64,000 bases of DNA, from positions 1-64,000 of the forward strand of contig JAPDRQ010000030.1 in the NCBI GenBank assembly GCA_030247915.1, read 5' to 3'. The position numbers were made by a program, and so were the translations under genes. Below the pieces are notes generated by a model, which saw only the letters and a program-made list of their open reading frames with translations, had not been told where the DNA came from and searched no databases. The first letter of the stretch is position 1. Every line of letters begins with the position of its first letter. Origin of the DNA: Neophaeococcomyces mojaviensis (Eukaryota > Ascomycota > Eurotiomycetes > Chaetothyriales). Shown here in pieces: positions 56,401 through 64,000 of the stretch.

Positions 56401-58103
56401 GCTGTCGAGTCGACCTTTTCTCCATTGCCCGTGAACATTGGCATATTGTCTCCACCCGGCAGTACAGCATCTAGTGTGTCACGCTCTTCTACTTGCTCTG
56501 TCGTATTCTGGCCCCAACGTGGGTTCCAACACGCCGGTACCACAAAAGGTCGCTTCATGCCATCCATGTTCTCCCAGAAATCTTGGGTGAGTAATTCCGG
56601 TCGTAATCGAGCAAAATCATCGGCATGCCATTGTATGCTGCCGTCTTTGAATCTAGGCACGTAGTGATGCATTGTGGTTTCTTCCGAGCTCTTGACCACC
56701 CCTTCATTCAAGCCAGCGTAATCGATGGCCGTTCTTGGTCGGGAGGATTTTCGCACAAACGTCGTCTTGCCATGATTTGGTTCGCATTCGTTGCATATGA
56801 ATTTATCTACACTCTTTGCTTCCTGTCGGTCTGAAAAGCCAGCACAAGGATAATGAAACCATCTCTTGCATCCTTCACAACCAATCCAGAGCATAGTAGA
56901 TTCTTCTTCTGACTCATTGTACGCCAACCTCTGACATGCGGTACAAAATTCGGCTTGAGTCTCGGGTTGGATTTTCCGTTGCTTTTTCGGTGGAGGAGCT
57001 TGGGGCACATCTTCGGCCTCTTGTTCAGCGGTGCCGGTAGCAGATTGTATAGGAGGTGGTTTCGGGTAGTCATCTTCCTGCTGTTCTTCAGTCGGACTAT
57101 CCATCCTCGTGTCTAAGTCGGTCTCTGGAAGTATTGACTCTTGCTGCTGATCTTCTTTCGACAGTTCGGACGTGGAGACGGCATGGCTGCTTGCCAACGC
57201 CTCGAACGCTCCACTTGGTTCTGGTGGCGAATCCTGCGTTGTCGGCTGGGCAGACGCGTACAGCTCGTGACTGTGGTCTTCTGGAGCAGGATCGAAAGAA
57301 AACAGTTCAATAGAAGTCTCGGTCTTATAGTCGACACAGTCTTGGGAGGTGAAGGAAGGCTGCGGTATTGGGACGTTGAACGACGTTGGAGCCCTGAAGG
57401 CGTCGCGCAGAGAGAGAAGCAGCTCAGCATCTTCTCGAGTGACCTGGGTCTGGTACGTATGACTGCTTCGCGGTCTTTCATCCCGTAGTGACCATTCTGC
57501 GGCGTGTAGTCGCTCGGACTTGATCCTCTTCGCCGGGCGATCAAACGACTCTTGAGCATATCCATTCATGTATGATGTGTTCGGGCGAGATGCGGTGACG
57601 ATCGGAGGACTGCCACTGAAGGCGAAGGCGGTGCTTGAGTTGTGGAACTGCGGACTCGTGGCGATAGCTATATTCGCCAGGTCGTCGATGGTCGAGCCGG
57701 ATCGGGTGTGACCTCTGTTCTTGGGAGGGCCACGGTATTGACTGGACGAGGAGCGAGCATTGTAGCTTCGACTGGATTGTGCCGTGTGGTCGTGGTGGAT
57801 GGCATTGTACTGTGGTGATCGAAGTTTAGCGCCCAGGTGAGCACCCCCATTCTGGTCGAGGTAGAGATGGTCGGGATGGGTAGCTGATCTCTCTTGAAAC
57901 GATGCCGGGGACAGTCCGAGTCCATGTAGGTCGCCGATGGCGTGCTCTTTCTTCTTGCGACTCGAGTGTGTATGTGTGGTCGGGGTGGTAGGGTCGGGTT
58001 CGGGCGACAGGCGCTCGATCGAATCGGCCGGCGGCCGGTCAGGACTGACTCCTCGTCGCGGAGTGCTCTCGGTCCTTCGTCGCCATGCTGTGGAAGTGGG
58101 CAT
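53496..58103 (-). CDS. jhd1: JmjC histone demethylase, JHD1/KDM2 type, with PHD finger
   Basis: A nuclear Fe(II)/2-oxoglutarate oxygenase predicted to demethylate histone H3K36. Numbering from the MPTSTAWRRR start, which I prefer to the in-frame ATG at 58,205, a PHD finger spans C387-C440 (FCTAC...GCEGCKRWFHYPC...ICNEC). The JmjC domain contains TDFHIDFGG with iron ligands H705 and D707, T702, the 2-oxoglutarate lysine K722 (ILKGTKTFFFIPP), and the third ligand H778 (GWMHSVWTP). The C-terminal third is disordered and carries two C-x2-C-R-K motifs (ACEACRKKRIKC, ACEECRKSK). The second is completed as KRRCVHDEYG by removing a 54-bp in-frame intron at 54,585-54,638 (GTGAGT, branch TACTAAT, CAG). 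The product is about 1,517 residues. Confidence 0.9.
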   Translation of the reverse strand: MPTSTAWRRRTESTPRRGVSPDRPPADSIERLSPEPDPTTPTTHTHSSRKKKEHAIGDLHGLGLSPASFQERSATHPDHLYLDQNGGAHLGAKLRSPQYNAIHHDHTAQSSRSYNARSSSSQYRGPPKNRGHTRSGSTIDDLANIAIATSPQFHNSSTAFAFSGSPPIVTASRPNTSYMNGYAQESFDRPAKRIKSERLHAAEWSLRDERPRSSHTYQTQVTREDAELLLSLRDAFRAPTSFNVPIPQPSFTSQDCVDYKTETSIELFSFDPAPEDHSHELYASAQPTTQDSPPEPSGAFEALASSHAVSTSELSKEDQQQESILPETDLDTRMDSPTEEQQEDDYPKPPPIQSATGTAEQEAEDVPQAPPPKKQRKIQPETQAEFCTACQRLAYNESEEESTMLWIGCEGCKRWFHYPCAGFSDRQEAKSVDKFICNECEPNHGKTTFVRKSSRPRTAIDYAGLNEGVVKSSEETTMHHYVPRFKDGSIQWHADDFARLRPELLTQDFWENMDGMKRPFVVPACWNPRWGQNTTEQVEERDTLDAVLPGGDNMPMFTGNGEKVDSTATTTLRGRLTDEEVVDVDQDYLDMVMPRNLTVRQVAELYGPDEPVPVIDVKSQETKGKFTLRQWANYYEDPANKPVRNVISLEVSHSRLGRIIRRPKVVRDIDLEDQVWDVESRNACNKRPVAFYCLMSVADSYTDFHIDFGGSSVYYHILKGTKTFFFIPPEDRYLKKYEEWCLSDAQNETWLGDLCNGNVTRVDLHEGDTAFIPAGWMHSVWTPEDSLVIGGNFLTRYDFDYQLKVAQIEKVTKVAQSFRYPFFQKVMWYTLLKYLDDDPVPESIIREFQDDPEYRYLRANPIWLESETYTIDNEPEEGDYNARNYSKSELRGLPMLRDYLYRTARISADLPVENITKKQVDAVKGSIPKGHGDPMQLICLFAVWCAWKMGNVTVPDWIHEDSVLQQGVEKQAKDKTKKAEALRIPPERQSARRKLQASSATPEPAATPEIDDVTASRISAKMITPRIACEACRKKRIKCRHKDDSRLDETAQQTLEKNRIYPNVNVDVAKLARASPIVSSTENPASQANSAPASSLPIVPEAPPETATNTDLAQAALARMTSQPPETNGVTMNGATPGSAKKGRSKACEECRKSKVSSLNSRYLEPRNTNTSQRRCVHDEYGRIDPAKVAEPSKPRGSSSSKRPRLSDENTSSKRQRAEVDGDNEYAVVMSSMDVDLAIDPALMGPAEHMEGVAYHDPMAMISDSGVMSTPPHLLATRDSVVDNGVFDMGVIDPNLDPALQAPIEGSTAGEPDAQMAETDVLQQEAPALAELPKLKTLATNTPDLDKSFSPLTASADEQPTEAPQSVAEPVQPAQSTTNIDPEPRNTVQEPQINGVVHIKPEPLVDGGIPTNPRRHSSTATGVSPKQEELMSPGSLSRRSSSNTSGTTHQAAAGSNEPISVDTQDDVDVPKSESTSAAIETVIKEETMSPSHARHFERASTAASSVSDADADERLARELQAAEHGLRRRASVRAS

Positions 58104-58672
58104 CTTGGCTGCTGGTGGTGCGGTGCAAGTCGAGTTTATGGCGTCGCGCAGGCGGGGTTGCTGGAGAGACAGCTCGTGCAAAGGCCTGCAACAAAGTAGT
58201 GTCACCGTGGACGGCGCGAGGAGAGCATTGTATAGAAGACAGTATCGTCATTCACGGTGGGGGCGAGTGTGCAGCAAGAGTGGTGGTGGTGGGTGTTTGG
58301 TGAAAGTCGCTGTGAGGCCGAGTGAATGTGCTTGCTCAACTCCGAACAGACCAATTTCACAACCATGTGACTAGCGCCCTTTTTACTACCACAATACAAC
58401 TGCGCTCGACGCTGCAACACACGAACAGGTCCGGATAGTCGACTGCCTGTTGTTTCTAGACTTCGAAACTGACCCTTCTCCATTTGATTCTTGTATCAGA
58501 GAGGAGAGAAGCCCTTGGCATCGGTCTCGTCATCTCCCCAGTGGTGCAGCCTCGTTAACTTCGCCGCAATCGATTTTGTCATAGCAGACGCTTCCCCATC
58601 GACGACCTAGAGACCTGTGGGAACATCCGCTTGATTGTCAAGAAGAGACGTCTCAAAGAAAGACCAACCAGC
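58104..58672. promoter_or_regulatory. Bidirectional promoter region between jhd1 and SF3B6
   Basis: About 570 bp between divergent starts. GC- and pyrimidine-rich sequence is visible but no specific site is claimed. Confidence 0.45.
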
Positions 58673-59026
58673 ATGTCTCGCAGCAACAAACTCGCGCCCG
58701 AAGCGAACCGCATCCTGTTCGTCAAGAACCTTCCCTACAACGTCGACACGCCAACCCTCTTCGAACTCTTCGGCAAACACGGCCCAATCAGACAGATAAG
58801 AGCCGGAAACTCCAACACCACCAAAGGCACAGCCTATGTCGTGTACGAAGACGTCATGGATGCAAAGAATGCCTGCGACCGACTAAATGGATTCAATTTC
58901 ATGAACCGCTATCTTGTTGTGCTGTACCATCAGCCAGAGAAGATGAAGGTTACGAGTGCGGCAGATGATATTGCGACACGGCAGGAGAATTTGGAGAAGA
59001 TAAAGCAGGAGCATGGCATTGATTGA
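58673..59026 (+). CDS. SF3B6: Splicing factor 3B subunit 6 (p14)
   Basis: A 117-residue protein consisting of one RRM. RNP2 is ILFVKNLP (residues 14-21), RNP1 is KGTAYVVY (51-58), and LNGFNFMNRYLVVLYHQ is the diagnostic p14 segment. In the U2 snRNP SF3b complex this subunit sits near the branch-point adenosine and binds SF3B1. I start at MSRSNKLAPEANR, which matches the family N-terminus; an upstream in-frame ATG at 58,631 adds 14 residues of UTR-like sequence. No intron is needed. It is divergent from jhd1. Confidence 0.92.
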   Translation: MSRSNKLAPEANRILFVKNLPYNVDTPTLFELFGKHGPIRQIRAGNSNTTKGTAYVVYEDVMDAKNACDRLNGFNFMNRYLVVLYHQPEKMKVTSAADDIATRQENLEKIKQEHGID

Positions 59027-59975
59027 GCTCGTTTGTGTCAGCCTGACAATTTGGCGGACACGAAACGTCTTGCCATTGTTTGCTGGTGGCTTGTCATACT
59101 ACCATCTCAATTGCACTAGCGGCGCTAGGTCAGGCAGCGATTGTAAGGTATTGAGGCTGCGAAGCGTTGATGCAAATGAATGCTTGAAAAAGCGATTCAG
59201 ATAACCGAGGCCATGTAGAAGACTGAATAACCCCAGATCCACGTTGTCAGACAGTGAGATCAACCGCTAGCTGCACTGAGAAGGGCAGGCCAACTAGAGC
59301 AGTGCACGGAGAGTCATGCCTACACAGAGACCAGAAGAAAAAGACTCGGCTGAGGAGGATCCCACGCTCAGTACCGGACTCATCGTTGACTATGTTGAAG
59401 AAAGTATATCTCTCAAACAACAATGACCTGTACCACAGGTGAAACATTCATTAGGAAACGGATGCGAGCAAAGGAGAACAGAAGACAGAGATTGTTGTTG
59501 ATTCGAATATCGTCCTGTCCTCCTCGGCCGAATTCCTGTGCTTTCCTTTATTCTGTCTTGGTGCTCTGAGGAACAGACACATGTGGAAACTCAGCCAGAA
59601 ATTATGCATGTGCAAGAGCTACAAAGTATTGTTTAAACGGTAACCCCTTCGCAGGCAGGAAGATGCTATGTAGGAGCAATAAATCCTGATCTCTATCATG
59701 CTTGCTGTAAATACCACTTTTGAGGCCGTCGTGTCATTCTCATAGAACCAAGAGCACATCACAACATAGTTAATGCAGCAGCCATGGGCAGCAGTACAAG
59801 TCTACTGTTCATTCAAATGCCCTCCGGAGCATCCGCCTAGACACTCCGTACTCCTCGCATGCATCACGTTTCACATCACTTCTACCCGCTCAAGGCCATG
59901 CTGATGCAACATTACCAGTCTCTCCCCTTCCCTTCTCTCTAGAAATCAGCCAGGCAATCAGTCATTTCACCCCAC
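59027..59975. other. Convergent 3' region between SF3B6 and ade2
   Basis: About 950 bp between two stop codons. Short frames on both strands have no motif, and no repeat was seen. Confidence 0.5.
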
Positions 59976-61817
59976 TTACTTAAAACTCAGCGGCATGGGT
60001 TGATCCAGCTTCTTGTAGTCCTTCCACCCCTGATCCTCCAGCCTGGCAGCCTTCGCCATATTCTCGTCATCCATCTGCTGGAGATGGTTGGCCAACCACT
60101 CGGCGACTCTTGGTTCCGATGTGCCGATAATCCTAGCAGCAAGCAGGATGGCGTTGGTGGAGTTGGCGATGCCGACCGTCGCCACAGGGATACCTCGTGG
60201 CATCTGGACGATAGCGAACAGGCTGTCTAGACCGTCCATGGAGGACGCCTTGACGGGACATCCGATGACGGGGACTGTGGTTTCAGAGGCCATCATGCCG
60301 GGGAGGTGGGCGGCTCCGCCGGCTGCGGCGACAATTGCTTTGAAGCCGCGTGATGCCGCTGCTTTGCCGAAGTTGAGCATGTGTTGAGGGGTTCGGTGCG
60401 CGGAGGTGATGGTGACGAGGTAGGGAATGGGGATCTTGTCAAGGAGTTCCAGGCCGGGACGTAAGGTGGCGAGGTCGGTGTCGCTGCCCATCACGACAGC
60501 TAGCAGTGGCTTCACTGGGGGTGTGGGGTTGCGGCGGAGGAGGTCTGCTGCAGTAGAGGAGATGTCGGAGTCGGAAGTGGCGGTTGAGGAGCGGTGTGCG
60601 CGGATGGCGTCGGCGACGACGACAAGAGGGTGCATGAGCTGTTCGATTTCTGAGTGGGAGGAGCCAGTCATGGTTATGTGACCCATTTTTCGTCCTGGTT
60701 TGCCCGGTCCTTTGCCGTATATGTGAAGTTTAGCACCTGGCGTGTTGAGCGCTGCATTAACCAGTAATTCATGGGAGTCAGGGGCTGGTCCGCCGAGGAT
60801 GTTCAGCATGCATGCAGCGTTAACGGTGAGTTCTGTGGCGCGTGGTTTGATTGTGCCAGCGAGATTGGGGAGGACGGCACGTAGATGAGCTTCGTACTGC
60901 GACATGTGGCAGGCTTCGATGGTATAGTGGCCCGAGTTATGCGGTCGGGGGGCGATCTCGTTGATGAGGAGGGTGTCATTTTCGAGGAGGAAGAGTTCGA
61001 CGCCGAAGACACCAGTGCCAGGGAAGCTTGAGACTGCTTTGCGCGCTAATTCACGTGCCTGATTTTGTATCTTAATCGACGTCTCTCGTGGTGGGGCATA
61101 GACGAGTTTGCAGATGCTATCTTCGTGGATGGTTTCAACGGCAGGGTAGGCAAGAGTTGACTCCTCCCAGTTGCCGCCTGCTTCTTGCTGGGTCTTCACG
61201 ACCATCACAGCGAGCTCCTTTCTGAAAGGGGCCCATCGCTCAGCGTAAAGGGGTCGATCTCCTAGTGCTTGGAGGGCCGGCTCAATATCTGATAGAGCCA
61301 TGACTGGATAGTTCCCTCGACCATCGTAGGCTTGAGTACGGGCTTTGAGCATGATAGGGAGGCCACCAAGTTCGAGAGCGATATCTCTGAGACCGTGTGG
61401 ACTGGTTGTGCCGACGGCTTTGCTGTCTGCTGTAGGAATGCCATGTTGGGCCAGATGTTGTTTTTGGGCGTATTTGTCTTGAATACGTCGGACCGTTTGC
61501 CAACTAGGCTGTATGCGTTTCCATTGAGTGTTGGGTATATATGGGGTTTCTTCTTCGAGCTCTTCAAGGACTTTTGTGTCGACGTGTTCGATTTCATATG
61601 TTATGACATCTGCGTTAGCTGCTAGCTTTCGGACATCTGATGCATTAGCAAATGAGCCTGTTACGTGAACATCGTTGGCTATCAAGTTGATCTGTTTTGC
61701 CGGAGCATTCTCAGAGTCCAAGATCGCAACTTTTATGTTGAGATTGTGGGCTGCCTCTACTAGCATTCGACCTAATTGGCCGCCGCCGAGGACGCCAACG
61801 GTGTAATTACTGTTCAT
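59976..61817 (-). CDS. ADE2: Phosphoribosylaminoimidazole carboxylase (PurK-PurE fusion)
   Basis: It converts AIR to CAIR in de novo purine synthesis. The 613-residue protein starts MNSNYTVGVLGGGQLGRML, the PurK dinucleotide-like loop. An ATP-grasp domain follows (PIMLKARTQAYDGRGN, GVFGVELFL, INEIAPRPHNSGHYTIEAC). From about residue 437 the PurE domain begins (LLAVVMGSDTDLATL), with SAHRTP and AAAGGAAHLPGMMA as active-site segments. An open frame continues upstream to 62,132, but those 105 residues are basic and unlike the family, so I use the methionine at 61,817. Single exon. Confidence 0.95.
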   Translation of the reverse strand: MNSNYTVGVLGGGQLGRMLVEAAHNLNIKVAILDSENAPAKQINLIANDVHVTGSFANASDVRKLAANADVITYEIEHVDTKVLEELEEETPYIPNTQWKRIQPSWQTVRRIQDKYAQKQHLAQHGIPTADSKAVGTTSPHGLRDIALELGGLPIMLKARTQAYDGRGNYPVMALSDIEPALQALGDRPLYAERWAPFRKELAVMVVKTQQEAGGNWEESTLAYPAVETIHEDSICKLVYAPPRETSIKIQNQARELARKAVSSFPGTGVFGVELFLLENDTLLINEIAPRPHNSGHYTIEACHMSQYEAHLRAVLPNLAGTIKPRATELTVNAACMLNILGGPAPDSHELLVNAALNTPGAKLHIYGKGPGKPGRKMGHITMTGSSHSEIEQLMHPLVVVADAIRAHRSSTATSDSDISSTAADLLRRNPTPPVKPLLAVVMGSDTDLATLRPGLELLDKIPIPYLVTITSAHRTPQHMLNFGKAAASRGFKAIVAAAGGAAHLPGMMASETTVPVIGCPVKASSMDGLDSLFAIVQMPRGIPVATVGIANSTNAILLAARIIGTSEPRVAEWLANHLQQMDDENMAKAARLEDQGWKDYKKLDQPMPLSFK

Positions 61818-62262
61818 GATTTTTTTAAATGGTCTGACGGCCAAGGTGTTCAAGGGTATTAACGGCGTTCGTCTGAGACGCCTGAGTATGCTGATTTTAG
61901 GAGCAAAGTCGTGGTGGTACAGTAGCAACTTTTTCCGCACAGAAAATGTTATACTTTGATCAAACGGAGATGTGAGTGAACATTCCGAGGGGATTCTATC
62001 GATAAAATTTATTCTTGGCAGAGTCTTCGAGACACAATTGCTCTCTTTGTGTAGCGAGAGAGTACTACACCTTCTACGTTTCAAGTGGATAGAATAACAG
62101 TAGAGCTGTGGTTTTAATAAGAAATCGTGCATATAACCAAACCTCTTCTCCGATGTGGCTCAACGCTCAAACGCGCTTACCATCCAACCGGGGTGCGCCC
62201 CCACATTCTGCTTGGTGAGAGCTATATATTTTAGACGGCAAGAATTTTAACCATAAATCACC

Positions 62263-62361
62263 TCCGGAATGGTGTAATGGTTAACATCGCTCGCTCTCAT
62301 TTACTTCTCATTAATCGAAGTGTGAACCGAGCAGCTCGGGGTTCGATTCCCCGTTCCGGAA
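62263..62361 (+). tRNA. tRNA-Glu (CTC anticodon) with 27-nt intron
   Basis: The acceptor arm TCCGGAA pairs with TTCCGGA at 62,354-62,360, and the discriminator is A. The D arm includes GGTGTAATGGTTAA. The anticodon stem GCTCG (62,289-62,293) pairs with CGAGC (62,328-62,332). The anticodon CTC lies at 62,296-62,298. The intron occupies 62,300-62,326, at the canonical place after position 37. The T arm is CGGGG-TTCGATT-CCCCG. A TTTT tract at 62,366-62,369 can end Pol III transcription. Confidence 0.93.
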
Positions 62362-62592
62362 TTTGTTTTGCCTTTTTGTGGGTTCCAAACATCAAAAGTG
62401 AGTCAAAATGAATTTTGGCTTCGTGGGACATTGTTTGGTACGAATGAGCAGCAGATATCACGCCCAAGGTCAATGATTATGTAGGAGAAAGCGAAGAATG
62501 TTCTTACCGGGTTTTTGTAGGGGCAGCAATAATTTGATCATGGATATAAAGAACAATGTTTGAGCAACACCTTTAAAGCTAATCACAACTTC

Positions 62593-63170
62593 TCATCTGT
62601 ACTGCATCTTCTGGCCACCTCTCTTCTCCATCTTTTGCTGTCTCTTGCTCTGCGCTTGCACGCTGCCATCACCCTCACCTCCAGCACCTGCCATGCCTCC
62701 TAACATGCCTTTTAGCCCGCTCGCTGTAGTCACAGCAGCATAGGTCGCATATATGGGCACGACCAAATACAACCACCAACCACGGTTTCCAAAGGCGACT
62801 ACAGCGATGAGATTGATCCATGTCCAGTAAATAATGTCCCAGAAGAATTCCGTCAAGCCAGGTGCATCCAAATCTTCCCCAGCTCTTTTGAGGTTTCCTG
62901 CTTCGTCATACCTGGGTCGTGCAATCGTATCAAGCCAATACTCAAGGCCCAGTGCAGGGGCACAGAGAGTGAGGTATGGTGTAAGCCTGAGAGATCTCCG
63001 GAAGGTGAAGGCGAGCAAGAGGAAAAGGGCGTGAATGACGAGAGTGATTAGATGGGTCTGCTTCAAGCGCGCTGAGTTCTTGACAGCTAGCTGTTTGGCG
63101 GATTTCTAGATGACCGCGCTGTCAGCGATCATCTAGCACGGATGGCCTTCGTCCCACATACTTGAGCCAT
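62593..63170 (-). CDS. SND2: SND2/TMEM208-like ER targeting protein
   Basis: A small ER membrane protein of the SRP-independent targeting (SND) pathway. Exon 1 is only nine bases (63,162-63,170, MAQ). A 56-bp intron with GTATGT..TCTAG borders (63,106-63,161) joins it to KSAKQLAVKNSARLKQT in exon 2. The product is about 173 residues with four hydrophobic segments (THLITLVIHALFLLLAF, TPYLTLCAPALGLEYWL, IIYWTWINLIAVVAF, WWLYLVVPIYATYAAV) and a basic C-terminal tail. The order and the KSAKQLA N-terminus fit the TMEM208/DUF788 family. The short first exon is the part most easily missed by gene callers. Confidence 0.85.
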
Positions 63171-63751
63171 GATTTGGAAGAGTCACTGAATGTGATGTGC
63201 GGCCCAGCAGGTTACGTCAAAGCGCAGGTCTTGCCTGGTAGAGTCATGAACTCTGGCGTCGGTCACAACTTGTGTTAGTAGTATAAATCTTAGGACAAAT
63301 TGGGTCGTAGCAAGGAGAATGAATTGTTTAAGTGGTCGCCAGTGGGCGATGACGATGGCGCTCCCCACTGCGCGCTGCCTTTCCAATGTGTGGCTCGTGA
63401 GCGTTGTGGCACTTTCCAGCCTCTTTACTTCCGCATTCATCATAACAACGCCTCGTGGCCAGCGAAAACAACCGCCGTCCACAAGTCTATTGATCCCATA
63501 ATAGTGTCACCTCACCATCCTGGAGTTGGCTCCTGCACTTTGACGGGCCAGCAAGCTTATGATGATTTACGAAGTGAAGGTGTCGCGCGGTTAATGACAC
63601 TCATTTGTTTACAACACTCCATACATGCAAGCAGCGCGCCTTCTTGATCTGCCACGACGAATCTGCCAGCAAATGACGACCGATCACGTCCGATGAGCCT
63701 TTACACCCATCGCATAATATCTCGTAAACACGGCATCGACACGGTGCACGA
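63171..63751. promoter_or_regulatory. Divergent promoter region between SND2 and APC3
   Basis: About 580 bp between divergent starts. Overlapping frames up to 115 codons are present but lack motifs. Confidence 0.45.
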
Positions 63752-64000
63752 ATGGCGCCGCCAATCGTGTCAATCAGCAACCAGCTGCGGCAGTTAATAT
63801 ACTACCATCTTGACAATAACCTTTTGAAGAACGCCTTGTTCCTCGCTCAAAGACTCGTCGCGTACGAAGGCCCTCGAGCGGCCGAAGCCGCTTATCTTCT
63901 AGCACTATGTCAGTTTCAATCTGGCTTTACGAAAGCGGCCTGGGACACGAGTCGACCGTTCGCAACAAAAGGCGCCAACCTAGGCTGCTGCTACGTCTTT
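63752..64000 (+). CDS. CDC27: Anaphase-promoting complex subunit 3 (CDC27/BimA), 5' part
   Basis: The ATG at 63,752 opens MAPPIVSISNQLRQLIYYHL, followed by DNNLLKNALFLAQRLVAYE, AAEAAYLLALCQFQSGF and LGCCYVF. This is the N-terminal TPR region of APC3, a scaffold subunit of the cell-cycle ubiquitin ligase that binds the IR tails of CDC20/CDH1 and APC10. The 83 codons seen are open to the window edge. The rest of the gene, about 700 or more residues in relatives, lies beyond. Confidence 0.88.
   Translation, partial: MAPPIVSISNQLRQLIYYHLDNNLLKNALFLAQRLVAYEGPRAAEAAYLLALCQFQSGFTKAAWDTSRPFATKGANLGCCYVF

Noticed and set aside
58104..58205. 34-residue N-terminal extension of the JHD1 frame
   Set aside because: The MPTSTAWRRR start is more like relatives; the extension is probably 5' UTR.
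61818..62132. 105-residue N-terminal extension of the ade2 frame
   Set aside because: It does not resemble the family, and the internal methionine gives the canonical PurK start.
1..64000. CRISPR array, bacterial operon or phage features
   Set aside because: Spliceosomal introns and fungal families show a eukaryotic nuclear genome; no regularly spaced short repeats were seen.

Overview
The window is nuclear DNA of a filamentous ascomycete (Pezizomycotina, probably a Dothideomycete). The reasons are short GT..AG introns of 45-73 bp, fungal-only families (Zn2Cys6 activator, GPR1/FUN34 transporter, FMP52, PurK-PurE fusion Ade2), and long AT-rich tracts with a repeat-induced point mutation (RIP) signature. 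The genus assignment is inference.

Layout. 1 to about 11,270 is an AT-rich RIP block: a decayed Tad1-like LINE on the minus strand, then a decayed Ty3/gypsy chromovirus on the plus strand. About 11,280-20,840 is a transition zone of lightly mutated DNA. It holds a pogo/Fot1 transposase stub, an 825-bp foldback element, a reductase fragment, an intact class II aldolase-type gene, an intact Zn2Cys6 regulator with introns, a broken THI4 copy, a probably broken F-box-like gene and a BTB-domain remnant that runs into the next AT block. About 20,840-39,240 is a second RIP block with a minus-strand gypsy element and several GC-richer islands that escaped mutation. From 39,386 to the end is mostly ordinary gene-rich sequence. 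It starts with a membrane-protein pseudogene and a second, truncated foldback copy carrying a nested 398-bp MITE. After that come a GPR1/FUN34 transporter, a hydratase/FAH-type enzyme, fmp52, a small mitochondrial-type protein, DHFR, a sugar transporter, med22, a JHD1-type histone demethylase, SF3B6, ade2, an intron-containing tRNA-Glu, SND2/TMEM208 and the start of APC3/CDC27.

The right half is housekeeping (transcription, splicing, purine and folate metabolism, ER targeting, cell cycle) with no operon-like logic; neighbours are only loosely related. The left half and middle are a repeat compartment. Its edges show gene decay: the broken genes nearest each AT block carry stops that look like C-to-T changes. 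I found no convincing new multi-gene system. The best observations are a MITE insertion whose empty site is preserved elsewhere in the window, a foldback element with an 8-bp target duplication, RIP-type stops in genes at the block edges, and an 833-bp unmutated island between 12-bp direct repeats.
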